Shown here: piece by piece, positions 25,478-38,507 of the stretch
Position numbering within the stretch: the first letter of the stretch is position 1
Layout: every line of letters begins with the position of its first letter
Assembly: GCA_018881555.1 (NCBI GenBank)
Contig: JACAXG010000014.1
Span: 2,827,331 to 2,891,330 of the forward strand
Direction of reading: 5' to 3'
DNA: 64,000 nt
Source: Amblyornis subalaris
Lineage: Eukaryota; Chordata; Aves; Passeriformes; Ptilonorhynchidae
Made by a program: the position numbers and the translations under genes
Notes under the pieces: generated by a model
Told to the model about the DNA's origin: nothing
Database searches by the model: none
What the model saw: the letters and a program-made list of their open reading frames with translations, nothing else

Positions 25478-28400
25478 TGGGATCGTGTCTGTCACCAGCT
25501 CCTCACATATGTAAAACCCAGCAGCAGAGGGAAACAGAGCACCCCACTAAGGAAAGGACACGTTCAGCATGGAAACTCATCCAGAAATTATACCCTCAAA
25601 TTCAATATGCACATTTNAAAAAAAGAAAAAATACAAATATTCAGAATTATATTAATTTTTTTTTAATAGAAATTCTGCTTTAGTCTGATTTCTTCCATCT
25701 CTGGTTGTTTATTGTCTTTATCCTTCCTCCTTTTTGGGCTGAGCTGGCTCCTGCAGCCTCAGCTCTTTGCCTGCTGNTCCTTTGCCCAGACACCTTGCCC
25801 AGGTTTGATCCCAGTTAATAACAGAGATCCCACTCACATTTCTACTTCTGATCGCTCTCAAGTCTCTGTCTTCCTCAGTTTTCCACATCTCCACAGTCTN
25901 TATATCTGTGGAGGTATTTATGATNNCTCCANGTGTCTCTCTGCATTTCCTCTTTGGAATTATTTTGTTTTCTCACAATGCTAGGACCCGTTCTTTCCTC
26001 ATCCTCTCTAGAACATCCAAATATCATCTCTTACACAAATATTTCCCTGCTGGTTCTCACACCACTTGCATCCTTTTGCAGGTCTCATTATTTTTCAGCN
26101 GCAGAAATATTTTGCGCAGCTTCCCCAGAACCCATTTTCACNTTTAACATAAACAACAACGTTTGGGCAGATCAGATTTTTTACGGGAGCAAAATGATCT
26201 CTAACACCCAGATGCAGACTGCAAATGCACATCAGAGAGGAATANGCACATTAAAACCCAGCAAATTAGAGAATTTCACAGATATTCCGGGAAAATCCTG
26301 ACCTTGAGCTGTCTGTGGCTGCTGAGAGTTGTAACAAGGCTGCAAAGCTCCAGCACGAGCTGGATCACAGTGTGTTCTGCCATCAGCACCTTTGGAGATG
26401 ACAGCAAGAAACATATTTTGCAGGATCGGTTCAGTCAGCCTAAAGCAGGCGCTTGAAATAGGTCAAAGAACTGTGAGTTGCAGCACTTAGTGTAGTCATT
26501 AATTTCAGTGATCAGCTCAGATGCAGATGTCTGCTNTGGCAGGGGAGAAGGTTTGGCGAGACAGAGCTTCCCTCACTGGGATTTCCCTCCTAGGAGCTTT
26601 TCCCTCTTCTCAGCTCATCCACTAACAAGCCTTTGCCATCGGATTTATGGTGGAAATCCTGACCAAGACACACCAAAATTGCCATTTCTGCACCCAATCC
26701 CAAGAGAGATGGCGAGTGCAGGGGGATCCCTCACAGACTTCGCAGGAAAACCCTCTGTGCACAACCCCTTATTCCTCCTCCAGCTTTTATCCCAGGCCTT
26801 ACACCCNGACAGAAGGTTATGTAAAACCTTGTCAAACCACCCTGTGCTTCAGCCAATTTGATCATCCTCAAAGCAGGTTCAATTCTGCCTGCACAATCAC
26901 GTCCTTTTCCTGGTGGAGACGTGTGTCACATTTTGTTTTACCGTGTGGCAGGCTGACTTTTAACTCAGCTAGCAACTGTGAACACACTCAGAATTATGTT
27001 CTGAGACGTGGTGGGTCTATTTTGCCGGTAATGGATTAGCTCTTTCCAGGGGAAATAATTCTCCAGGTTCATGTGTTTGCCCTGCTTGCTCAGCTACATA
27101 ACTTCTCCCCGGTGGGCAAAGTCTTTAAAGGTCACTGTCTGTGTGTGNAGAACCTAAAATTGCTCCAGCATCTCCCTGCTGCTTGTCTGATATCTCTGCA
27201 GTGTGGGGCATCCTCCTGCAGGTGAGGCGAGGGCTCATTATCCCCATCATTATTCTAAGTAAGCCAATTTAGCGATGCTTTCCCATCTGGAGCTCTCCTT
27301 CCCAGCTAAAATGCAAAATCAAGCCTGAGACAGGATCATTTTATCAGATTAAGGAGAGTTCCAGGACTACTTGTGGGACTTTTCTCCTTGGGAAGGATTT
27401 AACGTGAGGAATGGCCCTTCTTGTGTTGCTGGGGTGGATGCTCTAAGGTGAGGGACCTGCTGTTGATTAAATTATCTTTATTTTGTATATCCAAAATGGA
27501 AGTATAAAAGAAGTCATGGAGCCTACAAAGGAAAAGCTGTGTGGGAAGTGTCAAATAACGACATCCAGGACAGGAACATGTGAGAGAGAGCAAATTGTGA
27601 GTCCCCACCAGGGTCACTCCCCAGAAAAAGATCCACTACAGAGCATTGACTTGCAGTATTTTGAAGCTGGCATCTCTTTATATTCCTTAATCCTCTTGTT
27701 TCAAAGGAGATCATAATGAAATGCATCTCAGTGTTCCCGATCCAACCAGGTGTATCCCAGCACCAAAAGCAGAGGGAGACTCTGGAGTAAGTTTCTCTCA
27801 GCCTGCACCAGGCACTTTGGAGGTGAGAGGAGAAACAAAAAGAGAGAGCAGGGTCTGACCCTGTCCAGGTTCTGAATAAATCTGGGATCCAGACACAATC
27901 CAGAGTCATTAATTGTCCTCTACAGCTCCATTAGTTTCTCTTGGTTTTAAGCACTTGCCTCTTAAAATTCTTGCCCAAAGCCTGTTTTGGCCTGTTTTCT
28001 TAACGTTTCCTTTTTCCTTTGGAAAATCCTGGCACTCAGTTTGTATCGGGCACCTTGAACTGAATAAAACCCACGGGAGGAAAAAAGAAGGAGCTGGTGG
28101 CAAAACACCNTTTTGTTTTGAAAGCACTTGCCCTGAATTCAGCAGGGTTTCTGCTCCCACTTCTCAGAGGTGATAGGGTCTGGCCTCAGTTCCGTGGGAG
28201 CCTGGGGAAAGCATTTTCCTTGCAGTGCCTTTAGCTGGGAAAACCCTCCTTGGATATCGCCCTGAGATCAAAAAACAAAATTCTCATAACCACTAATTTA
28301 TGAACTGAAATAAGCAAATCGAAACAAAGAGCTTAAAGAAAGACTTTCAAGTCATATGTGTGTGTGTTTCCATGCACTGATACAATTTCTATCATTATTT

Positions 28401-28578
28401 TTAAACAGCCTGAGTGGCTTCAGAAGGAATTTCTGGACTTGGGATATTTAAAGTTCCTCCTGTGTGCATGATGCTTGGGTTATTTCCTCTGCCAGACTTT
28501 CAGGAATATGATTTTTATAGAGATATTTCATATATTAAAATTCTCAAAAAGAGGAGTAAACGTCTCATTATCCTGCAG

Positions 28579-28595
28579 AAAAAAAAAAAAAAAAA
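28579..28595 (+). repeat. A17 homopolymer
   Basis: Run of 17 adenines preceded by CCTGCAG. No gene body with target-site duplication was recognised around it. Confidence 0.88.
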
Positions 28596-29367
28596 GCCTG
28601 GAAACAAAAAAATAAACAAAATAAACAGCTGGATCCATAGAGATACCCGAAGGAAGGGGGAAGTAACAGAAAAATGAAGATGTCCAATGTGATAAGTATC
28701 ATTCAGTATTACCCATGTTCTCCATGCACACATCACTTCAAGTGCCTTTTGACTCTGATGTTTTGTTACAGATGTTTGCTGGTGATCATTGCCAGTTTCC
28801 CTGTACATCCCAGTGCCTGCACACTTGATCTGTCTGGGATGTGGCAGGACTGGGTCATTTACTGTCCCCAGTTCAGAACCCAGTCCCACCCAGCGCTGGA
28901 GGGAAGTGCACGGCCCTGGACAGAAGTCTGGCACAACTCAGAGACAGCTTCTNAGGGCTTTTCTCCAAAATAAACTTGTCTGACCCGTCACAGATTAAAG
29001 GAGCCCTAATGGGGGCTGGTTGCTGTGTTTGCTTGAGGAACACACTTGATAATGTTCTGACTATAAAAATAGACACTTTAGCTCGGTTAACTCATCCTGA
29101 TTCCATTATTTTCCTGTGCAGAGCCTTTGCTGTGCAGCCAGGAGTCCTGAGCAGTCAATGGCAAGGCAGGGCAGGTCTCTTGCTCCTGGGGCCCTCCCCT
29201 GGCAGCAAATGTCCCTCCAGGTCCAGGTGAGCTCCCTGCCTCCATCCACGGATGCGCAGAGTCTGGGATGCTCTGCCTGCGCTTCCCAAAGCCATTCCCA
29301 GGGTGTGCCAGCATTGCCTTGACTCCTGAAAATGGCCTGGAAGTCTGTAAAACTGGCAGGATGAACT

Positions 29368-29655
29368 AAATTTCTTCGCTGAAGGAGTGGCTGAGCTTTG
29401 GAACAGTCTCCCCAGGGCGGTGCTGGAGTCACCAACCCTGGAAGTGTTCACAAACGAGTCAGTGACAGGTCACAGAACATTCTGAGTGGAAAGGGACCCC
29501 AAGGATCACCAAATCCAACCCCAGGAAACGGCCCATACAGGGATAGAGTACATTGGTGACATGGTTTAGTGGACAGGGGGGGATTCAGTCAAAGGTTGGA
29601 CTTGATGATCTCAGAGGTCTTTTCCAACCTTAGTGGTTCAATGATTCTGTGATTG
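29368..29655 (+). mobile_element. CR1 LINE 3' end, interrupted by a second CR1
   Basis: Plus-strand CR1: AATTTCTTCGCTGAAGGAG, GGAACAGTCTCCCCAGGGCG, TGGAGTCACCAACCCTGGAA, then an interruption at about 29,470-29,552, then GACATGGTTTAGTGGACAGG, GGTTGGACTTGATGATCTCA and the terminal AGGTCTTTTCCAACCTTAG ... GATTCTGTGATT. The two halves are collinear pieces of the same CR1 3' end, so they were one copy before the interruption. Confidence 0.9.
29470..29552 (-). mobile_element. Nested CR1-like fragment inside another CR1
   Basis: An 83-bp segment in the opposite orientation to its host: TCACAGAACATTCTGAGTGG, AAAGGGACCCCAAGGATCAC, CAAATCCAACCCCAGGAAAC. This is the reverse complement of a CR1 3' end. 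GTGACA occurs on both sides of the junction, but CR1 usually leaves no clear target-site duplication and the surrounding host sequence may explain it. Boundaries are approximate. Confidence 0.72.
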
Positions 29656-29908
29656 ATGCTTTTGCTCAGGTTTGGGGCATGCCTGGGCTGGAGCTTGTGT
29701 GGAGGAGAGCTGGGAATGATGGGAGGGATGAACAGGGCTGGATTTGCTGGGTGCTGTCCTTCAGGGAGCTCTGCATCCTCCTGGCCGCATGAGAAAGAGC
29801 CAGAGTCAGCAGGGTGGATGTGCCCAAAACCCCCCAGAACCAGGGCAAAACATCAGCTGAGCCCTCTCCCTGCCCAGGACTCAAACACAGCTTCAGGATA
29901 TCAGAGGA

Positions 29909-30012
29909 TAACAGAATCATGGAATGGTTTGGATTGGAAGGGACCTCAAAGCCCATCTTTTTCCAGCCCCTGCCATGGGCAGGGACACCTTCCACTGGAC
30001 AAGGATGCCCAA
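29909..30012 (-). mobile_element. CR1 LINE 3'-end relic
   Basis: ACAGAATCATGGAATGGTTT, GGATTGGAAGGGACCTCAAA, CCATGGGCAGGGACACCTTC: reverse-complement CR1 3' end, one of the least diverged copies in the window, 5'-truncated after about 100 bp. Confidence 0.93.
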
Positions 30013-33000
30013 CTCAGCTTCTTACCACCCTCAAATGCTTGTTAATTGGGGAATATTGCTACCGGTGGCAAGAATTTTTGGCACAACATTTCTATTTGCA
30101 AGGTACAGGTGGCCTTTAAGGGAATGAGACTCAGGAGATTTGAAGTTTCCTTTTTTTCAGCTCGATTTGAGGTTTATGTTATTTTGCACGAGGTCCTGGT
30201 GGTATCCCAACATTCTTAATCTACCAACTACAGGTCCTTTAAAACAAAGAGGCTTAAGTCTCGTCATTTAACTTAGTCCAGATTTGAAAGTTTTTGCAGG
30301 ATATCCTTTTAATTCATTTTTAATTCCTTTATACATTTTTAATTACATTATTAGAGTGCTTGTGTTGAAATTCACCTGGAGTGCTGCACAGAGATAATTA
30401 GTTAAAGTAGAAGCAGAAAGCCTATTGTACTTGGAGCTGTTGAGGATTACTGGAATTCAAAATATTCTGGCTTTTTAACTTCGAGATTGTACACTAATGT
30501 GGTCCAAATGCAAATCTGCAAACACAACATTAACCTGGCAAACGTGAATGGGAAAGAACAAAAAGACAAGCAAACACCCACTTTCCCTAGGAACCACAGA
30601 ATGCTCATTATTAGACCTGAACAATAACGACACTGTATCCGAATCTTGATTAAAAAATTAATTGCTGGCTCGCTACAAAAATAAAAACAAGAAGGAAAGG
30701 ATAAAGCAAACAAGAAAAGGGGCTTTGGCAGAGCTGGAATTAATTGAAACACAACGAATTCACCAATCCAGCGGTGCAGAACTTATCCTAACAACCTCAG
30801 CAGTCATTTCCCACCCCAGCTCCAGAGTATGGGTCAATAAACCCTGGCAACAGCAACAGTTCCAGAGACATTCCTGCTTCAAACAGTCAGTGCTAATTTG
30901 TTCGTTATTTACATGTGAAACTGAAAACAATAACGTTACATTTGTGCTGCGGACCTGTAAATAGTCATTTTACTGGTTTGTGTCTCTGAATTTTCAGGGG
31001 TCGCTTCTTGGTTTCTTTTGCTTCACCCCCCAAAAATCTGTTGCTTGCAAAAGCTCAATTTATTTTTAATTCTTTGCTCCCCTGATGACCATGCCTCTTA
31101 ATTGGTATTAGCTCAGCGTTCAGAACCTCACTAGTCACCAGAGAGGAGTAAAGCACAAATCATGCTCTGGAATGCACTTCAGAGAAAGGTTTGGAGATTT
31201 TCTTGCTGAAGGCTGATGTCGTGCCCAGTTAGGAACTTTAATACCACTTTGCTTCCCTGGGAAAGCAGTGGATTTCACTCCAAACCTGGCAGGATGAAAC
31301 TCTGCTCAATTCCTGGTTAGTTGCATTTCTGATAAATTCAAGCAGATGTTTGTTAGAAACTCCCTGACTCATGGATCTCTTAAAAAAAAAAGAATAGAAT
31401 TGGGTTTGCTGTGTTTTATACAAGTCCTCAAATGCCGCAGGGAGGAAATGGGAGCAAAACAATACCTGGAATAGAAGATATGAAAATTTTAAAATCCCAG
31501 GTGCTTTGTTATTTATTTATATCCTAAGACACTTCCAAAAAATTTTTAAAAAATAGGTGAAATTAGGTGAAATAGTGGATGAAATCCAAAAAGCAGCAGC
31601 AAAGATTTTTTGAATAGAGGACTTTGAAATTTGGACTTTTCACAACAATTTCNAAAACTGCATTTTTCTAATCAGACCTAAACACTGAGATTTAAGGATT
31701 AAGCAGAGATATTTCTGCAGAATTGNANTTCAGGNCTTTGTTGGTCCCTCCACCTTCCGTNAGGCTTCAGCACAGACCCCNCTTGTGGCACAATATCAGT
31801 GATGAGGCTTGTGTGAGGTAACTCAGCAACAGAGGTCTCAGAACTGAAGACAAATTCCTAATTTTCCACTGGAAAACCACTTTGCTCATACATTTGAGAC
31901 CCACCATTGCCTTCCTGTATAAATTTCTCTTGAATCTGGATTTCCTCTCTATGGTTTTACCACCTATCCTGATAAAACAGTTTTGAAGAAGAATTTAAGT
32001 GAAAGATAATCCACCTCTGGTGCTACCACACCCAAGGATAAAGATCAAATCTGGCAGGAGAGGAAACTTCTTTCTCTCCAGAGGATGTGAGCAGCTGTAT
32101 CCCACACAAGGATCTGGAAACTGAATCCTCCTTTCGGGCACAAATATATCAAGGAATCCCTGGAGACTCCCCACATTCCAGATTCAGTATTTGTTTTATC
32201 TCACAGTCAAAAAAAGGCCAAAGGTCCACTCAGACATGAGCAGCACTCTATGATTAGAGCCCATCAGTTCCCAAATTAAACACTGGGAAATTCTGTGGGT
32301 AGCATCGAATCTCTTTGTCTTTCGATCACACCACCCACAGGGACCCTTAATCCCATATAATTTAAATCAAGGGAAGAATTTGTTCAGCCCATGGATGCCA
32401 TGTGGAACTCACAGAAGGAAACTTAAATGGTTCCTTCACAGTTCCTCCTGCGTGGGGAACTTGACAGGTCCTCATTTCCCAGGTTTTCTGCTGGACCATC
32501 CGGCTGTGACCGACTGCTCTGATGGACTCGCACGAGGGAAAGAAAATTAAATCCCTTTTTCTCTCTCCATTTTTCCTTGAGGTAGTTTGCTTCAGCCGTG
32601 CAGCAAAATGTCATTTACAAGGACATTATAAATTTGCAGAACAGAGAAAAATTCCTTTTTGNGGGGGGGATGAAGGAACACATCTGGGATGGGGGGGAAT
32701 CTCCAGTTCCTGAAGGCCCCATTAGTTTCTAATGGCCTTGTCTTTCTGAAGAGGNGGAATAGATGGTGCTTCTGTGGCAGCTGAGGAGTTTCAGGGCCAT
32801 TTTTCAGTCTGTGCGTGACAAATGCTGCAAGACAGCAAACGCAGGCTGTGTTTGGCACCGACGCAGTAACAACTCCTGGTAAATTTGAATTGCTGACACG
32901 GGCCTGGTTCAGAACCTTTTAATGCCTTTACAAGACTTGCCAGTACAGACAGCTGAAAAGGGGATTGCTTTTCCTTTACCTGTGTTCTTTTTGGACATGC

Positions 33001-34111
33001 TGGGTTTAGTTTTCATGTTTGTGGTGAACTGAAATGTCAGAACTTCAGATCTCCATCAGACGGGTCATCAATAAATCATCACAATCCAACACACCCATGG
33101 CTGTGCTTGCAAAAACTTCCAACCCCGACAACTCACACTTGTTGCATGTCTGAAATATTTGAATCTTTGGGTAGCAAGTGGAAATCATCTCTGTAGAAGT
33201 GTGATTAGAGCTGAAGTCTCTCACCATCCTTCCTCCAAAGTCCTGTGTAAATAAAGTTCCTCTGGGCGTTTCTCCATGATCACTCCACTCCTTTTATTTG
33301 GCACACCAGTATTTAATTTCAAAACCATTCCCATCGCTTTGGATGACTCCATGTTGATTTCTTAGGTCATTCTTCCCCTTATTTCGGCCCTGACCTGCCT
33401 GGAGCACTGTTCTGACCTCATGGAGAGCAACATACTTGTGGATCAGCTCTGGAGCATTCCCGAGACTCCGCTCCCAACTTCAAACAACAACAGCTCAAAC
33501 TTCCAGCCCAGAAGTTTGTAGCTTTGGGTTCTGGCCAAAAACGAGGCTGTCAAGCCNATATAAACCAGCTGCTATTGTATTTACCATTTTTTTAGCTCTC
33601 ATTTTTTAGTTATAACTCTCTGGTTTGGAGGCAAGTCCTTCAGCATAGTCCTTGGATGCTAAGGCTTGGAGCGAAGGGGCTCAGTCAAAAACCATCAATT
33701 AAACCGAGCTCAGGGAAAGTAAAATAACAAAACTCCTCCAAAGCCACCTGTGAGCTCGTGGGCCTGTTACAGGCAGAGGGGGCTGCACAGCCTTGGTTAC
33801 CCCAGACTCGGGAGGGAAATTGTTTTTGTGACGACAGCAAAGACACAAGCACAAGATTCAGAGCTGTATCTTTTTCCTGATTGAAATTTATATCAATGCT
33901 TCCTTAGCCAGATAAAAACATTTCAAATGTGTATCCGTTTGGTTGAGAGCTGGATGACAGCTGGAGGGTTTCTTCAGAATGTGAACATTTCCAGCAAAGA
34001 GAAGATGGGAAATACTTTTATCAGAGTATTTTGGCCTGTTTTGTGGGGTCAGAAAGGGAAAACACAAACCAAAGGCAATGATGATGCTACTGAGAAACCT
34101 CTTCTAGTTGA
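30013..34111. other. Intergenic, no gene seen
   Basis: About 4.1 kb, AT-rich. N bases cluster at 31,653-31,781. Two G-runs (about 32,662-32,670 and 32,690-32,697) flank a GATG-rich spacer. No exon recognised. Confidence 0.65.
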
Positions 34112-34180
34112 AGGTGCTCATTGCAAGGAGGTTGGACTTCAGGGGCTTACAGTTCCCTTCCAATCCAAATTATTCTCTAG
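34112..34180 (+). mobile_element. CR1 LINE 3'-end relic, degraded
   Basis: Plus-strand TTGCAAGGAGGTTGGACTTC, then CAGTTCCCTTCCAATCCAAA and TTATTCTCTAG, corresponding to the last 60-70 bp of CR1 with many substitutions. Confidence 0.72.
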
Positions 34181-35200
34181 AAAAAGCACAATGTGCTCTT
34201 GTAAATAGTCCCTCTTCTTTCCACGTTTGTGTAAAAAGCCCACAGCAGCTTCCATGGCCCAAAACCCTGACCCAAACTCCTCAGTTTTTCATAAGCATGA
34301 GGTTGGAGTGAAATGATACCTTAAGAAGTGAAAAACTTATTTTATTTGGACAAATCACCTGGTTATCAGTTTTTGCCAGAGTTGACAGAAGGGTGAGAAC
34401 AGCAGATGCAAGATGATGATTCTGGAAAATCCAAATCATAATAAAACTCCATGAGAAGCAAGAGTGGTTTAAGTAATCTGCTCCAGCAGACTTCAGAGCG
34501 TGCCNCTCTCTAATCTCCACGAAAATAAAACATCAGTATTTATCTGTCAACGCTGCTTAATATCCAGTCAGCAAGCTCAGAAATGGGCCCACATGAAATA
34601 AAGTCTGGCCAAAGCACNGAGGCTGCTTTCCGTCCTGCACTCCTCAAAACGTCAGGGAGTGACATATTATTGTATTTTGCAGCAGAAACCACTGCTGTCC
34701 AGGCCCTGAGATTTAAACAGACATATTTATGTGGTATTCCTCATCTGGCCCATCAGCTAATTAATTTTCTTTTTCTGTGTGTGTGTGTTTTGTTTTAGAA
34801 GTGTGTTATAAAGCTTTGGGGAATGCTGATGAGTTTGCCGTGGTGNTTTTATCCACTGGCTCTACCACCCTTTAAGGAATCTTTTGGCTAAAGAATGAAG
34901 GAGAATGGAGGCTTTTGAACTTCCAATGTTCTCCATGTCAGGAGGTTCTGCACGAAGCACAGAAATTATTTTGAACCCAAACGTTGTCTCTGTNTGTAAG
35001 AGGTGCAAAGCCAGAGCCCTTTGGCATCTCTGGCACTCATCAGCATTGGGCTGGAGAGCGCAGATCTTCCCACACAATTCTGACAAAGCCCATCCACCTT
35101 TTTGTTGGGTTTTTTTTGATTGATCTGGGTGTTTAGGATATGCAGTTTATCAATATTATCTTTATTATAAAGTCATTTAGAGAGACGATTTACAAGAGCG
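34181..35200. other. Intergenic, no gene seen
   Basis: About 1 kb between two CR1 relics. A short GT microsatellite lies near 34,777-34,790. No exon recognised. Confidence 0.65.
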
Positions 35201-35474
35201 TGGAGTGGCAGGACAAGGGGTAATGGCATCAAACNGAGAAAGAACAGGTTTAGATGGGATATTAGGATGAAATTCCTCCCTGTGAGGGTGGGGAGGCCCT
35301 GGTACAGGTTGCCCTGAGAAGCTGTGGCTGCCCCTGGATCCCTGGATGTGTCCAAGGCCAGGCTGGACGGGGCTCGGAGCAACCTGGGATAGTGGAAGGT
35401 GTCCCTGCCCATGGCAGGGGATGGAATGGGATGAGCTTTAAGATCCCTTCCAACCCAGTCCATTCTATGATTAT
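35201..35474 (+). mobile_element. CR1 LINE 3' end
   Basis: About 275 bp of plus-strand CR1: GAGTGGCAGGACAAGGGGTA, GGTTTAGATGGGATATTAGG, CCCTGGTACAGGTTGCCCTG, GATGTGTCCAAGGCCAGGCT, GCAACCTGGGATAGTGGAAG, ending CCCTTCCAACCCAGTCCATT and CTATGATT. One N at 35,235. Confidence 0.95.
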
Positions 35475-38439
35475 CTGAAAAGAAGTCATAAGCATAAGTG
35501 GGGAGCAAGAGGGAAAGGAGCAATTTTAAACAGGAGGTTTTAAGAAACTACTCAGCAAAAAAACCCCAATCCCTTAGAACTACCCAATATAAATTTCAGT
35601 GTCTGCTATTTCCACCTCAGGTCCCTTCCTTCTCCAACATTTCCAGCCCCATCTGTGCCTCCTCTCGGATCTGTGCATTTGATGAAGAATTCGTGTTCAA
35701 ACCAAAGCCTCACCATCATTTGACATCATTAAATCCCACGTGTGATAAAGAGGAGTCAGGGCAGGGTCGTGGAACCAAGACCCCTGAAAATGGTGTCAAA
35801 CGGATGGCAAATGTTCTGTGGAGTGTTGGAGTCACACAGGCTCTCTCTGGTGCTGCTTTGCCTTAGCATTCATCCTTTAGGGCCGGGGCTGGTGGTGTTT
35901 GAGCAATGTTTTATTAAGACAAATGTGCACGGAAACAATTTTTAAATTATCGGCCTGCAGGAAACCTGTTTGGGGATAAAAAGAGGGATTGGCCGGGGAT
36001 GAGGTGCATTTGTGTACTCAGGCTAATCAGGAAGAAGGATATAACTCCTGGGAAAAGGCAGAGATAAAGGCAAACAAACCGAATGGAAATTTTATTCAGG
36101 ATCTTCGTTATAAACAGTCCCAGGTACATTTTTAAAGTTATTATGAGAAAGGCTGTATTATTGTACAGTAAAGACACAAAACAGCTGCACCATTTCTTCT
36201 TGTTGATCATCCTTTAGTACCTCTACCCAAAAAGCTGAATCTTTGTTGTTTGTTTTTTGAAAGAAGGTAAAGGAAATGCTGGAAATTCCATCCCAGCAAA
36301 ACCTTTTCCATTCTCTGACCACGTTAGTTTTAGCCCCAAACCCTTTGCTGTACACACAAATTGGTAAATCTTATTTACTGCTCGTGCAAGGCACAACAAA
36401 TTCCCCACACTGCACTCAACAGATCAACGCTGCAGTGATTGTTTTATTAACGTTAAAATCACATTATTAATGAACACTATCAGCAGCCTCTTTATGCTAA
36501 TAGTGATTGATTGCACTTCTATTTTGGAGAACAGCCGACCTCCAGCGATGGGTTGGAACGACATTTGGTGCTGGCATCNCTCCTGCAAAGCTTACAAATA
36601 ATTTGGTACAGCAGATAATTATATGACAAAGCCAATCAGTCATTAATCTCTTAGGAGATTCCATGAAGCCATTCTTTTAGAGAAGTCAATCATTATTAAT
36701 TTTTTTTTTTGCTGTTTTTCACTGGACAGGCTCTCTGATGTCACCACTCAGAATCNGGGCATGCTAAATCAGGAGCTCTCNTTGGTCTACTTGATTAAAC
36801 CCACTGGAGTTGCACCATTTTTTATTGAATCCAAACAAAATTTGTTCTAAAAATAATAAATGTAATATAGAAATGTTTTTAACAGGAACTTAAAGCTTAG
36901 TACATAATCAAGTGGGTCTCAGTCCTAGAAGAAGCCCAAATACCAGAAATTTGGTTTGGATTCTAAAAGACACAGAGGGAGTCAAAATAAGAATTATTAA
37001 ACACTCATCACAGAATTGGTCCATAGAATAGTGGAGGAAACTCCATAAAAACTGTTCCTATTCTCAGAAGAACACTTCCGTATTAATTTTGCTTCCAAAA
37101 TAGGTCACTCTTTGTTATTAAATAACAATTGCTTGCATGATTTCTTTTTTTAGAGGAAAACTACAAGGCTGACATGAAACTCGGGAGGTATTTTTGACTG
37201 GAATGTGCTTTTAAATGAGACCTACTTCCACTCCTTCTACTTCTTTTCTATTTCTTGCACTGGTTCCTCTTGTTGAACTTTCAAATTCAGGATGAGATTG
37301 TGCCCTCGTTTATTCCCTCTCTCTCTGGGTTGGTTGCAGAGCCTTCTTTTCCCCACTCCTTGTTTTCATCAGTTTTTCCAAAGGAGGTGGCATGAAAGGG
37401 GTGTATTTATGGCAGTCCTTTGTGGTTTATTATATGTATTTTCAAAATGTGTGGAATGCTGGATCAGATCCAAGGGTGCACACCTGCAGGCAAATTCAGG
37501 AATGGGAAAAGGCAAACAAGGTTGGCGAGTGGACAACTGCAAGATTTTACAGCATCTCCAGGGCAGGGGTTATTTTTTACCCAATAAAGATGCAAGAAAT
37601 GTTCAAAATATTGAGTTGAATGCAACGAGACCTAAAAACTCACTGATTTTATCGGTGAAAACATCAAAAGAGGCTCGGATGGAGATTATCCAGGCTGGGG
37701 GTCCTCTCCAAGGGACCTGCAGGAGGTGCTCACCCTCCAGTCCACGTGCAGACCCCAAACTTCAGCTCCCCAAATGACCATGGGCCCCGTGACCCACCTG
37801 GCACCGTCCCTTTGTCCCTTTCCCCAAAACCTGCACCCCAAAGATGATGTCCCTGCTGCATCACAGGGGTCTGGAGACNCGGAATTGTCCCTCTCCTGCA
37901 TCCCAGAGCCCGGGAACATCCCGTGTAAGGATGGTACCCATGGAAACCACGGAGCTGTAGAGCTTTATAGCCCACATTTCTGACAAAGTGGTGGCAAAGT
38001 GTTTCCCATCTCTCTTTTAAAAGTAGCAATTATGGTATCTCCTGCACTTTATCTTGCGATAAAGCACCTGATTGCAGGAGTTTTGGGGAAATGTCTCTCC
38101 NCAGCAGTTGCCACTCGGTGTTTTTGGCCTCATAAACCCTCTTACTGCTCACTTTGCTTTGCATAACTGCAGGCCAATTAATTTCCCTTTAAATGAACTT
38201 ACCTAGGCAGGCACACACAATCCCCAAGGGAGGAACACGTTCCTTGCCCTTCTCATTTGCTTCCCCAAATGAGCTGCAGGCACTTTAGGTACCAAATACA
38301 GCCGTAAATCTCCACAGCTGTTGAGGAGGGTTGGGCTGCAGGTAGGATGCAGTCCCAAATTTCTCATGGATTGAGCCATAAGGAAGAATTTTTGCAAAGC
38401 AAAAATTTGAAAGAGAAGCTCGACCAGATTCCCTGTCTG
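35475..38439. other. Intergenic, no gene seen
   Basis: About 3 kb. Contains the inverted GATA-type repeat at 38,047-38,064 and an AT-rich stretch at 36,430-36,720 that is free of recognised repeats. A 161-codon plus-strand frame (37,292-37,777) resembles no known family. Confidence 0.62.
38047..38064. repeat. Inverted repeat with paired GATA cores
   Basis: CTTTATC and GATAAAG, perfect 7-base arms separated by TTGC. Either a small hairpin or two facing GATA-factor half sites; function is not shown. Confidence 0.5.
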
Positions 38440-38507
38440 TGTCAGGAGGTTGGAATGAGATGATCTTTAAGGTCCCTTCCAGCCCAAACCATTCCATGAT
38501 TTTGTGG
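38440..38507 (+). mobile_element. CR1 LINE 3'-end relic
   Basis: TCAGGAGGTTGGAATGAGAT, GATCTTTAAGGTCCCTTCCA, GCCCAAACCATTCCATGATT: the final 65-70 bp of plus-strand CR1. Confidence 0.93.

Larger units (their letters stand above)
22826..29367. other. Intergenic, no gene seen
   Basis: About 6.5 kb. It contains two short duplications (24,934-24,990 and 25,434-25,477), a short AT tract near 24,469, an A17 run (28,579-28,595), a short GT repeat near 28,355, and a cluster of N bases (25,617-26,245). ORFs of up to 158 codons do not resemble known proteins. Confidence 0.62.

Noticed and set aside
28414..28677. A17 run preceded by an open frame, a possible processed pseudogene tail
   Set aside because: The upstream peptide is not recognisable as a gene and no flanking target-site duplication was found by eye.
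30508..30515. Perfect octamer ATGCAAAT (also at 46,435-46,442)
   Set aside because: An 8-mer is expected about twice on both strands in 64 kb, so two occurrences carry no information.
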